Assembly: GCA_964572965.1 (NCBI GenBank)
Contig: CAZNHL010000011.1
Span: forward strand, 7,282-71,281
From: CAZNHL01 sp964572965
GTDB taxonomy: Bacteria; Bacteroidota; Bacteroidia; Cytophagales; UBA9547
Direction of reading: 5' to 3'
DNA: 64,000 bases
Both the position numbers and the translations under genes were made by a program. The notes beneath the pieces were generated by a model. That model was given only the letters and a program-made list of their open reading frames with translations, did not search any database and was not told the origin of the DNA. Of this stretch, positions 53,803-62,593 are shown piece by piece; position 1 is the first letter of the stretch; each line of letters opens with the position of its first letter.

Positions 53803-54900
53803 ATGAAAACGATCTATTTTTTATCCGGCTTTATTTTCAGTCTTATGTTCATCATGCCTGTTCAGGCTCAGGATCAACCCGACAGTAACAGCATTTCTTT
53901 ATGGATAGGCACTTATTCAGGAAAATTGCCCTGTAACAATTGTGAGGGCAAAAAATACAGACTAAGCCTGAATCCGGATTATACTTATCAGGAAGAAATT
54001 AAACATTCCGGCCAATCTCAAAAAACACTCACCAACTATGGAAAATACAGCGTAAGCAAAACGAATGTTCTGAAGCTTAACTCAAAAACAAAGAAAGAAC
54101 CATCCAAACAATTTATAAGCCATACAAATGGGTTGATTTTACTGGAAAACACCCAGGCTATAGATGAAAAATATGCATTGACAAAAAAGGGTTACGTAAA
54201 TGTACCAGCCCGATATGCTTTTGATAATAAAAAGATGCAGGAAGGAGTTTTATTTTACGCTTCCGGGGAAAAACAGGAATGGGAATTAAATATCAGGACA
54301 GACCAGACTTTATCACTACAGATTGGCCCAGAGGAAATTATTATTCCCGGTAAACATCAGCCTATTGAAATTGATGACTATACTGTTGAATATAAAATAC
54401 TAACCGGTGAACAAGAAGTTAATATACACATACAACAGGGCTTTATTAAGACCATAGGAAATAAAAAAATACTACAATCTAAAGTAATAATTGATACAAG
54501 AAAAAACCTTGAACTAAAATTCACGCACCGTGAAGGTTATGGTAATTATATACCTGACGCAGCACTTCAAAGTAAGTGGATTGTAAAATCTATGTACCAA
54601 AACCCTTTCCATGGACAAAATCCACCGACAGTAAAGCTTTTTTTGAAAGAAGGTAAGATCTCAGGAACCACAGGCTGCAATAGTTTTTCCGGAAGAGTTG
54701 ATTTTAGCGGTAATAAGATTACAGTAGGTCAGTTGATGAATACCATGATGTTCTGTCAGGATGACAATGACAACGAGCAGGTTTTCTTAGAGATCTTAAA
54801 TGGCAAAACTTTCACTTACCGGTTAAAAGATGATGCCCTGATTCTGATGGAAAATAAGATACAGGTAATGGAATTGAAAAGGCTGACTTTTGAGCAGTAA
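53803..54900 (+). CDS. Secreted NlpE-like/META domain fusion protein
   Basis: The 365-residue protein has a signal peptide (residues 1-24, ending VQAQ). The N-terminal domain (about 30-125) resembles the copper-resistance lipoprotein NlpE: GTYSGKLPCNNCEGKKYRLS contains the typical CxxC. The middle (about 130-245) has beta-rich sequence with no family I recognise. The C-terminal META domain (about 250-362) shows LQSKWIVKSMYQNPF, GKISGTTGCNSFSGR and LMNTMMFCQDD. META domains occur in HslJ-like stress proteins. The combination suggests an envelope stress or metal-sensing role by homology only. There is no lipobox, unlike NlpE. Monocistronic. Confidence 0.85.
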   Translation: MKTIYFLSGFIFSLMFIMPVQAQDQPDSNSISLWIGTYSGKLPCNNCEGKKYRLSLNPDYTYQEEIKHSGQSQKTLTNYGKYSVSKTNVLKLNSKTKKEPSKQFISHTNGLILLENTQAIDEKYALTKKGYVNVPARYAFDNKKMQEGVLFYASGEKQEWELNIRTDQTLSLQIGPEEIIIPGKHQPIEIDDYTVEYKILTGEQEVNIHIQQGFIKTIGNKKILQSKVIIDTRKNLELKFTHREGYGNYIPDAALQSKWIVKSMYQNPFHGQNPPTVKLFLKEGKISGTTGCNSFSGRVDFSGNKITVGQLMNTMMFCQDDNDNEQVFLEILNGKTFTYRLKDDALILMENKIQVMELKRLTFEQ

Positions 54901-54917
54901 ACCAAGTTATCGTCACT

Positions 54918-54933
54918 CTTCAACTTCGCTCAG
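54918..54933 (+). repeat. Single degenerate copy of the dispersed TTCGCTCAG repeat
   Basis: CTTCAACTTCGCTCAG differs by one base from the 16-base core repeated at 59148, 59209 and 59246. It lies just downstream of the NlpE/META gene stop. Confidence 0.6.
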
Positions 54934-54980
54934 ACACCCATGATGATAAACTATCTGCTTATTCAAAGTCATATAAACAA

Positions 54981-55009
54981 AAAAGGAGAGCCTTTACGTC
55001 TCCCCTTTA
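54981..55009. terminator. Hairpin between convergent genes
   Basis: AAAAGGAGA and TCTCCCCTTT form an imperfect stem between the META protein gene and the convergent metZ gene, the likely terminator of one or both. Confidence 0.55.
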
Positions 55010-55033
55010 ATCTTATAATTTTCTAATCTTAAA

Positions 55034-56212
55034 TTATTTAGATTTCTCCAAAGCATTCGTCACATCCTTGATAATATCATCGACATGTTCAAGGCCTGTA
55101 GAGATACGGATTAATCCGGGATAGATTCCTACTGCTGCGCGGTCTTCGTCTGTTAACTTAGAGTGCGTTGTAGAAGCCGGATGTGTAGCAATGGTACGTG
55201 TATCACCCAGGTTAGCTGAATGCGTTATCATTTCCAGAGAGTTCAGGAATTTACGACCTCTGTCTACACCACCTTTTACAAGGAATGTAACCAATGCCCC
55301 ACCCTGACGCATTTGTTTCTTAGCAAGTTCATATTGCGGATGCGATGGCAAGTGTGGGTATTTAACCAGTTCCACTTCAGGATGGCTTTCAAGGAATGTG
55401 GCCAGTTTTAAGGCATTGTCGCAGTGGCGGTCCATACGAACAGCCAGTGTTTCAAGGCTTTTAGACAAAATCCAAGCGTTGAACGGCGACAACGAAGGCC
55501 CTGTATGGCGAGAGAAGAAACGTACTTCTTTAATCAGTTCTTTGCTACCAAGAATAGCACCGGCAATTACACGTCCCTGACCATCAATAAATTTGGTAGC
55601 AGAGTGAGTAACAATGTGAGCACCCCATTTCAGAGGATTTTGCAAATATGGAGAGGCAAAACAATTGTCCACATTCAGGATCAATTTGTGTTTGTTTGCC
55701 AATTTACCCAACCATTCAAGGTCTATCAGATCTAATGCCGGATTTGAAGGAGTTTCAACGAAAATCATTTTCGTATTAGGCTGAATCAACGCTTCCCATG
55801 TTTCGGGCTTGTCAATTTCAGCGTAAGTATGCTGTATTCCCCAGCGAGGGAACAATTGGGTAACAATCTGATGAGTAGAACCGAAAACAGAACGGGAAAC
55901 AAGTACGTGGTCACCTGATTTTAAAAAGGCTGCCATACTTGTAAACATTGCCGACATACCCGAAGCAGTTGCAAAACCATCTTCAGCCCCTTCCATCAGA
56001 CATAACTTCTCGATAAACTCGCTATTGTTAGGGTTTGAGAAACGTGTATAAATATTTCCTGGAATTTCATCGGCAAATAAAGCCCTTGCCTGCTCTGCAT
56101 CCTCAAAGGTAAAGCTGGACGTTAAAAACAAAGGCGTTGTATGCTCTCTGTATTGCGTTGTTTCCGCATGAGTACGAACCGCAAGGGTTTCAAAGTTTTC
56201 CTGTTGACTCAT
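55034..56212 (-). CDS. metZ: O-succinylhomoserine sulfhydrylase-type trans-sulfuration enzyme
   Basis: The 392-residue PLP enzyme belongs to the Cys/Met metabolism family. The PLP lysine is in THSATKFIDGQGRVIAGAI (about 205), with the aspartate in LNVDNCFASPYLQ and SRSVFGSTHQIV for phosphate binding. It likely adds sulfide to O-succinylhomoserine (or the acetyl form) to make homocysteine, bypassing cystathionine; cystathionine gamma-synthase or gamma-lyase activity is possible. Its neighbours, an OsmC protein and the siroheme reductase block on the other strand, support a sulfur assimilation role. The terminator-like hairpin downstream is shared with a convergent gene. Confidence 0.88.
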   Translation of the reverse strand: MSQQENFETLAVRTHAETTQYREHTTPLFLTSSFTFEDAEQARALFADEIPGNIYTRFSNPNNSEFIEKLCLMEGAEDGFATASGMSAMFTSMAAFLKSGDHVLVSRSVFGSTHQIVTQLFPRWGIQHTYAEIDKPETWEALIQPNTKMIFVETPSNPALDLIDLEWLGKLANKHKLILNVDNCFASPYLQNPLKWGAHIVTHSATKFIDGQGRVIAGAILGSKELIKEVRFFSRHTGPSLSPFNAWILSKSLETLAVRMDRHCDNALKLATFLESHPEVELVKYPHLPSHPQYELAKKQMRQGGALVTFLVKGGVDRGRKFLNSLEMITHSANLGDTRTIATHPASTTHSKLTDEDRAAVGIYPGLIRISTGLEHVDDIIKDVTNALEKSK

Positions 56213-56233
56213 TTATCTAATGTTATTTTATCT

Positions 56234-56263
56234 CCCGCTGATCTCGCAAATTACCGCAGAAAA
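56234..56263. repeat. Degenerate CGCAGA-type repeat fragment
   Basis: CCCGCTGATCTCGCAAATTA then CCGCAGAAAA resembles the fragment at 28936-28967 and lies just upstream of the metZ start. Confidence 0.35.
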
Positions 56264-56346
56264 GTGTTCTTGAATTTTCAAATCTTACAATCTTCAAATC
56301 CATCAAAACTTAACAGCCATAACCCAAAACCCAACAACAGTTATTC

Positions 56347-56760
56347 CTAGTTAACTTTTACCGAATACGTTACTGTTGCAGTCGGTTCAAGCGTTTTCAC
56401 CACCGAACAATATTTGGTCATCGACAACTCAACAGCTCTGTTGGCTTTTTCCTCGTCTACCTGACCTTTCAATTCAAAATGTACGTGTACCTTACGGAAC
56501 AATGAAGGCTCAACACCCTGCTCACGTTCTCCGTCTACAGTTACCTTGTAATCATCAATTACCTGACGCTGTTTAGCAAGAATACTTAACACATCCATAG
56601 AGCTGCAACCTCCTAATGATGCAAGCAAAACCTGCATAGGGCGCATACCCAGATCCTGGCCGCCAATGGCAGGCGAACCATCCATTTCAATAGTAGCACC
56701 TTCTTCGTTTGTAGCCTCCAAATGCACTGCTTTGTTAAGGCGAGCTATTTCAATTTTCAT
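56347..56760 (-). CDS. OsmC family peroxidase-like protein
   Basis: The ATG at 56760 (MKIEIARLNKAVHLEATNEE) gives 137 residues; the frame continues upstream without a plausible start. Both redox cysteines of the OsmC/Ohr family are present, in LLASLGGCSSMDVLSILAK (about 55) and SMTKYCSVVKTLE (about 120). The enzyme probably reduces organic hydroperoxides or binds small thiols. It stands with the metZ gene on the minus strand (134 bases away) and is divergent from the reductase gene, so it may respond to sulfur or peroxide stress together with them. Confidence 0.9.
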   Translation of the reverse strand: MKIEIARLNKAVHLEATNEEGATIEMDGSPAIGGQDLGMRPMQVLLASLGGCSSMDVLSILAKQRQVIDDYKVTVDGEREQGVEPSLFRKVHVHFELKGQVDEEKANRAVELSMTKYCSVVKTLEPTATVTYSVKVN

Positions 56761-56900
56761 ATACTGTAATCCCTTCGTGAGAATTAATTGTAGAAATACG
56801 GTGCAATTATAAAATTTAATTCGCCGAAAAGCAAATATCATAAAACAAAACACCTGAATAAGAATGAATATTTTTTATATCCAAAATATTCTTTGGCACA

Positions 56901-56932
56901 TTGGGTTAAAAACATAAAAAGCATTAAATTTG
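56901..56932 (+). promoter_or_regulatory. Probable promoter of the siroheme reductase gene
   Basis: TTGG (56901-56904), a 20-base spacer and TAAATTTG (56925-56932) match the Bacteroidota TTTG / TAnnTTTG promoter form, and the start codon follows 39 bases downstream. Confidence 0.5.
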
Positions 56933-56971
56933 TACTTATAAAATCAGGATTCAGATTAAAACCCATTTTAG

Positions 56972-59072
56972 ATGGCACTTATTATTGACGAAAAAATCGA
57001 TAAAAACGCAAAAAAAGATATTCTCGAACTGGAGGGTAAAATTGCTGCGTTTCAAGCTGGTGATTTAGATAGCGAGAAGTTCAGAGGATATCGTTTGGCC
57101 CGTGGTGTTTATGGTCAGCGCCAGTTAGGCGTACAAATGATCCGTATTAAACTACCTTTCGGTAAAGTGACTCCGGAACAATTGGTAAGAATTGCTGATT
57201 TGTCTGACGAATACGCAAGCAGCAACCTGCATGCTACTACCCGTCAGGATATTCAAATCCATTATGTAAAACTTTCAAATGCGCCTCAGTTATGGGCTAA
57301 ACTGGAAGAAAAAGGCATCACACTTCGTGAAGCATGTGGTAACACAGTACGTAATNNNNNNNNNNGCTTCGGCGGTTGCAGGTGTTGATCCTGAAGAACT
57401 GTTCGACGTTACTCCTTATACATATGCAATGTTCAAATATTTCCTGCGTAACCCTATCTGCCAGGAACTTGGACGTAAATTCAAAATTGCATTCTCTTCT
57501 TCATTCAGAGACTCTGCTTATACATACATCCATGACCTTGGTTTTATTCCGGTAATCAAAGACGGACAAAAAGGATTCAAGGTGGTATTGGCAGGCGGCC
57601 TTGGAGCGCAGCCTTTCATGGCTCACCCTATGTACGAATTCCTTCCTGCGGATCAGCTGATCCCTACTACGGAAGCATGTCTTCGTATCTTCGACCGTTA
57701 TGGAGAAAGAACCCGTCGCCACAAAGCACGATTGAAATATTTGCTGAATGATCTTGGATTAGAGCAGTTCATGAAACTGGTGGAAGAAGAGCGTAGCGCT
57801 TTGAAAAACCAGTCATACGAAGTAGATATCACAGACTATAAAGAATGTGAAATTCCTGCTGAAAAAGATTTCGGTAATGTTACAGTAGCAGATCAGGCTA
57901 AATACGACAAGTGGATCGCTACCAACGTTTTTGAACAAAAACAAAAAGGATTCTATGCAGTAAATGTAAAACTTCTGAACGGAGACATGAAGTCTGACCG
58001 TGCAAGAGCATTTGCTGCGGTAGTTGAAAAATATGCGGCAAACGATATCCGTGTTACAGTAAACCAAGGCTATTTATTGAAATATGTACGCCCGAATGCA
58101 TTGGCGCCATTATTCAATGAACTAAACAATCTTGGTCTTGCTGAACCCGGCTTCGACAGTATCCATGACATCACAGCCTGCCCTGGTACAGACACCTGTA
58201 ACCTTGGTATTGCAAGCTCACTGGGCCTTTCCGAAGAACTGGAAAAAGTAATGGCTGAAGAATATCCTGAGCTGATTCACAACAACGATATTAAAATCAA
58301 AATTTCAGGCTGTATGAACGCCTGCGGACAGCACACTGCGGCAAATATCGGTTTCCATGGTATGTCATTGAAGCAGGGCGAATACGTACTTCCTGCGATG
58401 CAGGTATTGCTTGGCGGTGGTTTTACAGGTAATGATGGCAAAGGTGAAATTGCTGATAAGGTAATTAAGCTAGCTGCTAAACGTATCCCTGATGCTTTGA
58501 GAGCTTTATTGAATGACTATGAAGAAAACGCCAACGAGGGTGAATACTTCAATGACTACTTTAAGCGCCAGACTAAAAACTACTTCTACCAGTTACTTAA
58601 GCCTTTGTCTGTAATTACAGAAGTAACTCAGGACTTATTGGTTGACTGGGGCAATACTGAAAACTACGAAACAGCTGTAGGGGTTGGTGAGTGTGCCGGT
58701 GCATTGGTTGATTTAGTGGCGATCTTATTAGATGAAACTAAAGAAAAGCTGGCTAAAGCAAACGATACGATTGCAATCAGTGAGTATGCTGATTCTATCT
58801 ATCATAGCTACAGTGTGTATATTAACAGCGCTAAAGCTTTGTTATTGACAAAAGACGTTCAGTGCAATACTCAACACGGTATTCTGAACGATTTCGATAA
58901 AAACTTTGTAGAGACAGGAGAAGTTTCTTTCCCTGAAGGTTTCAGAAACACAGTTCTTGAAATCAACAGAGTTGAGCCGACTGAAGAATTTGCTAAACGT
59001 TATAAAGCCGGCGCAGAAGCGTTCCTTGCCCTTGTGATCAACGCAAGAAGCAAGCAATTGATAAACGCCTAA
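56972..59072 (+). CDS. Siroheme-dependent sulfite (or nitrite) reductase with C-terminal helical extension
   Basis: One gene of about 697 residues, interrupted by ten N at 57356-57365 that break its frame. The left part ends ACGNTVRN and the right part begins ASAVAGVDPEELFDV; six missing bases give the family sequence NTVRN-VT-ASAVAGVDP. It has two nitrite/sulfite reductase ferredoxin-like half-domains. The [4Fe-4S] and siroheme cysteines are ACPGTDTCNLGI and KISGCMNACGQH. A helical tail of about 150 residues (from LVDWGNTENYETAVGVGECA) follows. Neighbours MetZ and CobA favour assimilatory sulfite reduction, though nitrite cannot be excluded. A TAnnTTTG promoter box lies upstream. Confidence 0.92.
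57356..57365. other. Assembly gap (10 N) inside the siroheme reductase gene
   Basis: The reading frame differs on the two sides of the N run. A six-base insertion (two codons) restores the family sequence, so the run is a placeholder and not a real frameshift. Confidence 0.9.
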
Positions 59073-59335
59073 TCCAATGCAGATTTCAGGATCCTGAACA
59101 GACCATATCTGCATCGGGGTCCTGATTTCGTTTTATAGGGTGTTTGGCTTCGACTTCGCTCAGCCACCAAGAAAGGGTACTGACATCGGTAAGTGGCATG
59201 GCAGCAGACTTCGACTTCGCTCAGTCATCGCGAGGTGGTAACGGGCTTCGACTTCGCTCAGCCACCAAGAAAAGTAGTGGCATCGGCTTCGCTAAGTCAA
59301 AAGAGCTAATAATCGTAAAGTTTAAAGTAATAGCA
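59073..59335. other. Intergenic region dominated by repeats upstream of cobA
   Basis: Between the reductase stop and the chosen cobA start there are three exact CTTCGACTTCGCTCAG copies and a degenerate fourth. Two of them sit in a longer repeated block ending GCCACCAAGAAA. This stretch is in frame with cobA, but I read it as non-coding. Confidence 0.65.
59148..59261 (+). repeat. Cluster of three CTTCGACTTCGCTCAG repeats
   Basis: Exact 16-base copies start at 59148, 59209 and 59246, with a degenerate copy (GGCTTCGCTAAGTCA) near 59285. Copies one and three share the extended word GGCTTCGACTTCGCTCAGCC followed by ACCAAGAAA. The same core is found on the other side of the AT-rich pair, at 63036-63200. 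Confidence 0.85.
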
Positions 59336-60127
59336 TTGAACAACACAGCATTCACACACACACCAAAACTAACCCTTGTGGGCGCAGGTCCCGGTGATCC
59401 TGACCTGATCAGTATCAAAGGTGTTAAAGCATTGGCAAGCGCCGATGTAGTGTTGTATGATGCCCTCACCCATCCTGATCTTCTTGTATATGCCCCTGCC
59501 AAAGCTTTGAAAGTAAGCGTAGGCAAAAGAGGCCATTGTACGTCTATGACGCAGGAAGACATCAATAAACTGATTGTTGATTACGCCTTGTCATACGGCC
59601 ATGTGGTACGCTTAAAAGGTGGTGACCCGTTTATCTTCGGTCGCGGGCAGGAAGAAATTGAACATGCAGAATCATTCAATATCCCTGTTGAGGTAATTCC
59701 GGGTATTTCCAGCGTAAGCGCTGTACCGGGGCTTAACAGGATTCCGCTAACTACCAGAGGTATCAACCAAAGCTATTGGGCTGTAACAGGCACTACACGT
59801 GATGGCGGCTTCTCTGATGACCTTTACCATGCAGCCCGTTCATCTGCCACAGTAGTGATATTGATGGGCATGCATAACCTGAAAGAAATTACAGACCTTT
59901 TTGCAAAAGAAGGAAAAGCAAATACTCCTGCCGCTATCATCCAGAATGGCTCATTGGAAAATGAACAGATTGTTCTTGGCCGTGTTTCTAACATTGCCGC
60001 ACTGGCAGAAACCGCAGGTGTAGGCAGTCCGGCGGTGATTGTATTTGGCGAAGTGGTAGCACTCCACCCCGATTATGAATCGGAGTATCTCATTAAAATA
60101 GAAAACACAAAAAAGGGAGAAAGTTAA
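59336..60127 (+). CDS. cobA: Uroporphyrinogen-III C-methyltransferase
   Basis: The 263-residue enzyme methylates uroporphyrinogen III twice to precorrin-2, the first step to siroheme. It shows the tetrapyrrole methylase motifs LVGAGPGDPDLISIKGVKAL, VVRLKGGDPFIFGRGQEE and VIPGISSVSAVPGLNRIPLT. I choose a TTG start at 59336: upstream the frame is open for 64 more codons, but these consist of the CTTCGACTTCGCTCAG repeats and do not resemble protein. A siroheme-using reductase precedes it by 263 bases in the same orientation, so CobA very likely supplies that enzyme's cofactor. It ends in a terminator stem that begins before its stop codon. Confidence 0.93.
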   Translation: MNNTAFTHTPKLTLVGAGPGDPDLISIKGVKALASADVVLYDALTHPDLLVYAPAKALKVSVGKRGHCTSMTQEDINKLIVDYALSYGHVVRLKGGDPFIFGRGQEEIEHAESFNIPVEVIPGISSVSAVPGLNRIPLTTRGINQSYWAVTGTTRDGGFSDDLYHAARSSATVVILMGMHNLKEITDLFAKEGKANTPAAIIQNGSLENEQIVLGRVSNIAALAETAGVGSPAVIVFGEVVALHPDYESEYLIKIENTKKGES

Positions 60128-60141
60128 TTTCTCCCTTTTTT
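60109..60141 (+). terminator. Intrinsic terminator of cobA
   Basis: AAAAAAGGGAGAAA (60109-60122), 5-base loop, TTTCTCCCTTTTTT (60128-60141), a 14-bp perfect stem overlapping the cobA stop codon. Confidence 0.93.
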
Positions 60142-60268
60142 GTTGCTTACACTGTCAAGGTTTGTTTTCGGAGAATGGGCGAAATCGAAGTCCACTTAAA
60201 TAACGTGATTATGATCTGTACCTTTTTGATTTCCATACTATCTTAATGTTTACTATATTTCTATTAAA

Positions 60269-61702
60269 CTAGTCAATACTATTCTTATAGCTTTTTATCT
60301 TTTTTTCAATAATACTTGCCAATTTAAGATTAGTAGCATCTGGTAAACCAATTGCAGTTAAAATATCATTGATAATTAAACTAAAAGAATAGTCTTCATT
60401 TATATCAAATGTATAGTACTTACCCTTAACAAAAGTAGGAATCTCAATTTTTTGTTTAAGAGCTATTGGGACATTATATTTCTTTATCTTTTCTAGATAC
60501 TCCTCATTATCAAAGAAAAGAAATTTACGCCAAGTTTTAGTAATTCTTGCTCTATATCCTATTCGATTAGTAAAATCAAATCCTTCATTTTTCAATACAG
60601 CCTTATACATATGCAGTAAAATCATTATATAAATAAATAATTCTACGCCATCAATCATTCTAATATAATTTACAAAATCCGTTTCCTTTCTTTCTGTAAC
60701 CTCCTTTAAATCTCCAACATGAAAACTATGTTCATACTTAGTTTCATATGGAGCATATTTATTTAAAAGATATTCAATTAGTTCTGAATTAGAATAATGA
60801 GTAGGTATATCATTAAGCCCAAACTCAACAAGTGGTATCAAAACTTTTAAATTCCCATTACTAAATAATTCAGTTGTAGCCGCTTTATGAATAACATTTT
60901 CTTCCGAAATATTTCTAACAATTAATGAATTTTGTGAACTATAAATACTATTAAACCTTAAGTTTAATGCTAGCTCCGTTTTCTCTTCTTCTTTATCAGT
61001 ATAGTCTAAAGAAACCCCTTTAAAGAATATGTCAGATACCTTTTCAAAAAAAACACTTTCAAAAAAATGGGTAAATCTAAATCCATTATGAGGAAGAGGG
61101 AACAAATAAAGCTCTAAATATGATTGAGAGGATTCTGTCTGTCCTCTAGATTCTGCATAATCAATATTGCAAAATCGATCTATAGATTCATAATACTCAT
61201 TAGTCTTCTCAGACAATTTTTCAATTATATATCTATCTTTTATGGGCTTACTTTCATTATTTTCTCTTTGATATATTATTCCTTGGCTAGTTATATATGG
61301 AGGAACTGGACTCTCTTCCACTTTTATAATTAGTACGCTATTGCCATTTTTCAACAAAACAACTTTGAAATGAAAAACTGGTTGAGGAGATATATTACTA
61401 GATATTATTTGAGAGATTTGATCTGTGAGATTATTATATTGCGAAAGGTCGATACCTGTAAGACTAACTGCAATATTTGTGTTACTTGCTTCAACACCAT
61501 AAAACAACCACCCACCTTTAGTATTGGCAAAAGCAGAAATTGGTTTTAGAATTTTGGGGACATCTAGCTTTTGTGTTTGCTTAGGCAGATCTGCTTTATA
61601 TTCAATACACCAACCTTCACTTATTTCATTATCAATTAGTTTTTGGAGTTCTTGTTCATCAAGATTCTCCAGAGATTTCTCAAATGGAGTATATGCTATC
61701 AT
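60269..61702 (-). CDS. AlbA_2 (Schlafen-type) ATP/nucleic-acid-binding domain protein in AT-rich pair
   Basis: The 477-residue protein carries an AlbA_2/Schlafen AAA_4-type domain (about residues 18-160): EISEGWCIEYKADLP with the family glutamate, then PISAFANTKGGWLFYGV. The rest (about 170-477) is not a family I recognise. AlbA_2 proteins occur in transcription regulators and in defence or mobile-element loci, and in animal Schlafen RNases. The gene is markedly AT-rich: one sampled line is 22 % G+C and another 27 %, against 38-40 % in neighbouring genes. It overlaps the preceding gene by four bases (ATGA), so the two are translated together. Confidence 0.75.
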   Translation of the reverse strand: MIAYTPFEKSLENLDEQELQKLIDNEISEGWCIEYKADLPKQTQKLDVPKILKPISAFANTKGGWLFYGVEASNTNIAVSLTGIDLSQYNNLTDQISQIISSNISPQPVFHFKVVLLKNGNSVLIIKVEESPVPPYITSQGIIYQRENNESKPIKDRYIIEKLSEKTNEYYESIDRFCNIDYAESRGQTESSQSYLELYLFPLPHNGFRFTHFFESVFFEKVSDIFFKGVSLDYTDKEEEKTELALNLRFNSIYSSQNSLIVRNISEENVIHKAATTELFSNGNLKVLIPLVEFGLNDIPTHYSNSELIEYLLNKYAPYETKYEHSFHVGDLKEVTERKETDFVNYIRMIDGVELFIYIMILLHMYKAVLKNEGFDFTNRIGYRARITKTWRKFLFFDNEEYLEKIKKYNVPIALKQKIEIPTFVKGKYYTFDINEDYSFSLIINDILTAIGLPDATNLKLASIIEKKIKSYKNSID

Positions 61703-62543
61703 TCGTTATAATATTTTATACTTTCGATAAATTCAAAGGAAATCTGCCTAATAGTAGCATAAATAGGTATATTATTAAATGCTTCGATTTTACCATTTAT
61801 ATTAAAATTTAAAACATTTTTTTGTTTATAAGCTACATATTTATAATCCAATATATCTCCAACATGCGCAAACCCTTCTTGATTAGCTACATTAAGCACT
61901 ACATCTTTTCTTGTTAGAACTATTCCATTTTTATTATCATAAATCTCTCCCTTCCACCAAGTTTGAAAATCTACTTTTGGACAATTTTCTAATCTAAAAC
62001 TTGCATGAACAAATAGAGGCTGAAAAATTAAGGATGGTTCTACAACTCGCCCAAAACCTTCTATACTTTTAGCTAATAAACCAGCATAAGGCATAGCGAC
62101 AAGATTGACATGCATATTTTGACAATTGTTAAAGGAAAAATATGAAGAAGCATTCCTATCTTCTATTGAACTATCTATAAATTGTATTTTGTCTTTTAAT
62201 TGTAGTTGNNNNNNNNNNGTAAAGATTTTGATGTCACTTGAACCTTCCTAGATTCTTCTATTTTATTTACAACTGTTTGAATTAAAATATTAACCTTATG
62301 AAATGCTTCATTTTTCACCACCCCACTTTTTAAAGTATCTTGTAACTCCTTAGCCTTATTTAAAAGCTTAGAGTCAAAATTATTTTGAGTTATAGAATCA
62401 TGTAGTAAAGTTCTAAGATGTCCTGCTAATCTTACCGATTCAATTTCTGTTCCTTCATCATATAATTTTGACGAAGATTCAATAAAGTATAATTGTTCCT
62501 GAAAAATCTGTTCTAATTCTTGTTGTGTTCTCTTGTTTTCCAT
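61699..62543 (-). CDS. Uncharacterised partner of the AlbA_2 protein, interrupted by assembly gap
   Basis: Two frames join across ten N at 62209-62218 into one protein of about 280 residues. The N-terminal part reads LYDEGTEIESVRLAGHLRTLLHDS (quoted in pieces: LYDEGTEIESVRLAG, HLRTLLHDS) and ends VTSKSL; after the gap QLQLKDKIQFIDSS follows, giving SKSL-L-x-QLQLKDKI if five bases are inserted. The C-terminal part has NVANQEGFAHV. This matches my memory of a widespread uncharacterised bacterial family with LLHD, SKSLLxQL and ANxxGxAHV motifs; here a roughly 40-residue insert follows LLHD. Its base composition is very low (17 % G+C in one sampled line). Function unknown; coupling to the AlbA_2 gene implies joint action. 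Start ATG 62543 is preferred over a TTG at 62561. Confidence 0.7.
62209..62218. other. Assembly gap (10 N) splitting the AlbA_2 partner gene
   Basis: The frames on both sides are open up to the N run and join to a recognisable family if five bases replace the ten N. The gap makes one gene look like two short ones. Confidence 0.8.
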
Positions 62544-62562
62544 AGCTATTTTTATCAACAAA

Positions 62563-62586
62563 AAGCCCCAATCACGATCGGGGCTT
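62563..62586 (-). terminator. Intrinsic terminator after the XRE gene, just before the AT-rich pair
   Basis: AAGCCCC (62563-62569) and GGGGCTT (62580-62586) form a stem followed on the minus strand by TTTTTG. The next gene's ATG (62543) lies about 20 bases downstream, leaving no room for a separate promoter in between. Confidence 0.8.
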
Positions 62587-62593
62587 CTCTTCT

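Noticed and set aside
57279..57400. Apparent frameshift in the siroheme reductase, suggesting a pseudogene
   Set aside because: The shift coincides exactly with ten N, and six inserted bases restore the family sequence. It is an assembly placeholder.
59144..59335. N-terminal extension domain of CobA
   Set aside because: The stretch is made of repeat copies found elsewhere outside genes, and CobA is complete at about 260 residues from the TTG at 59336.
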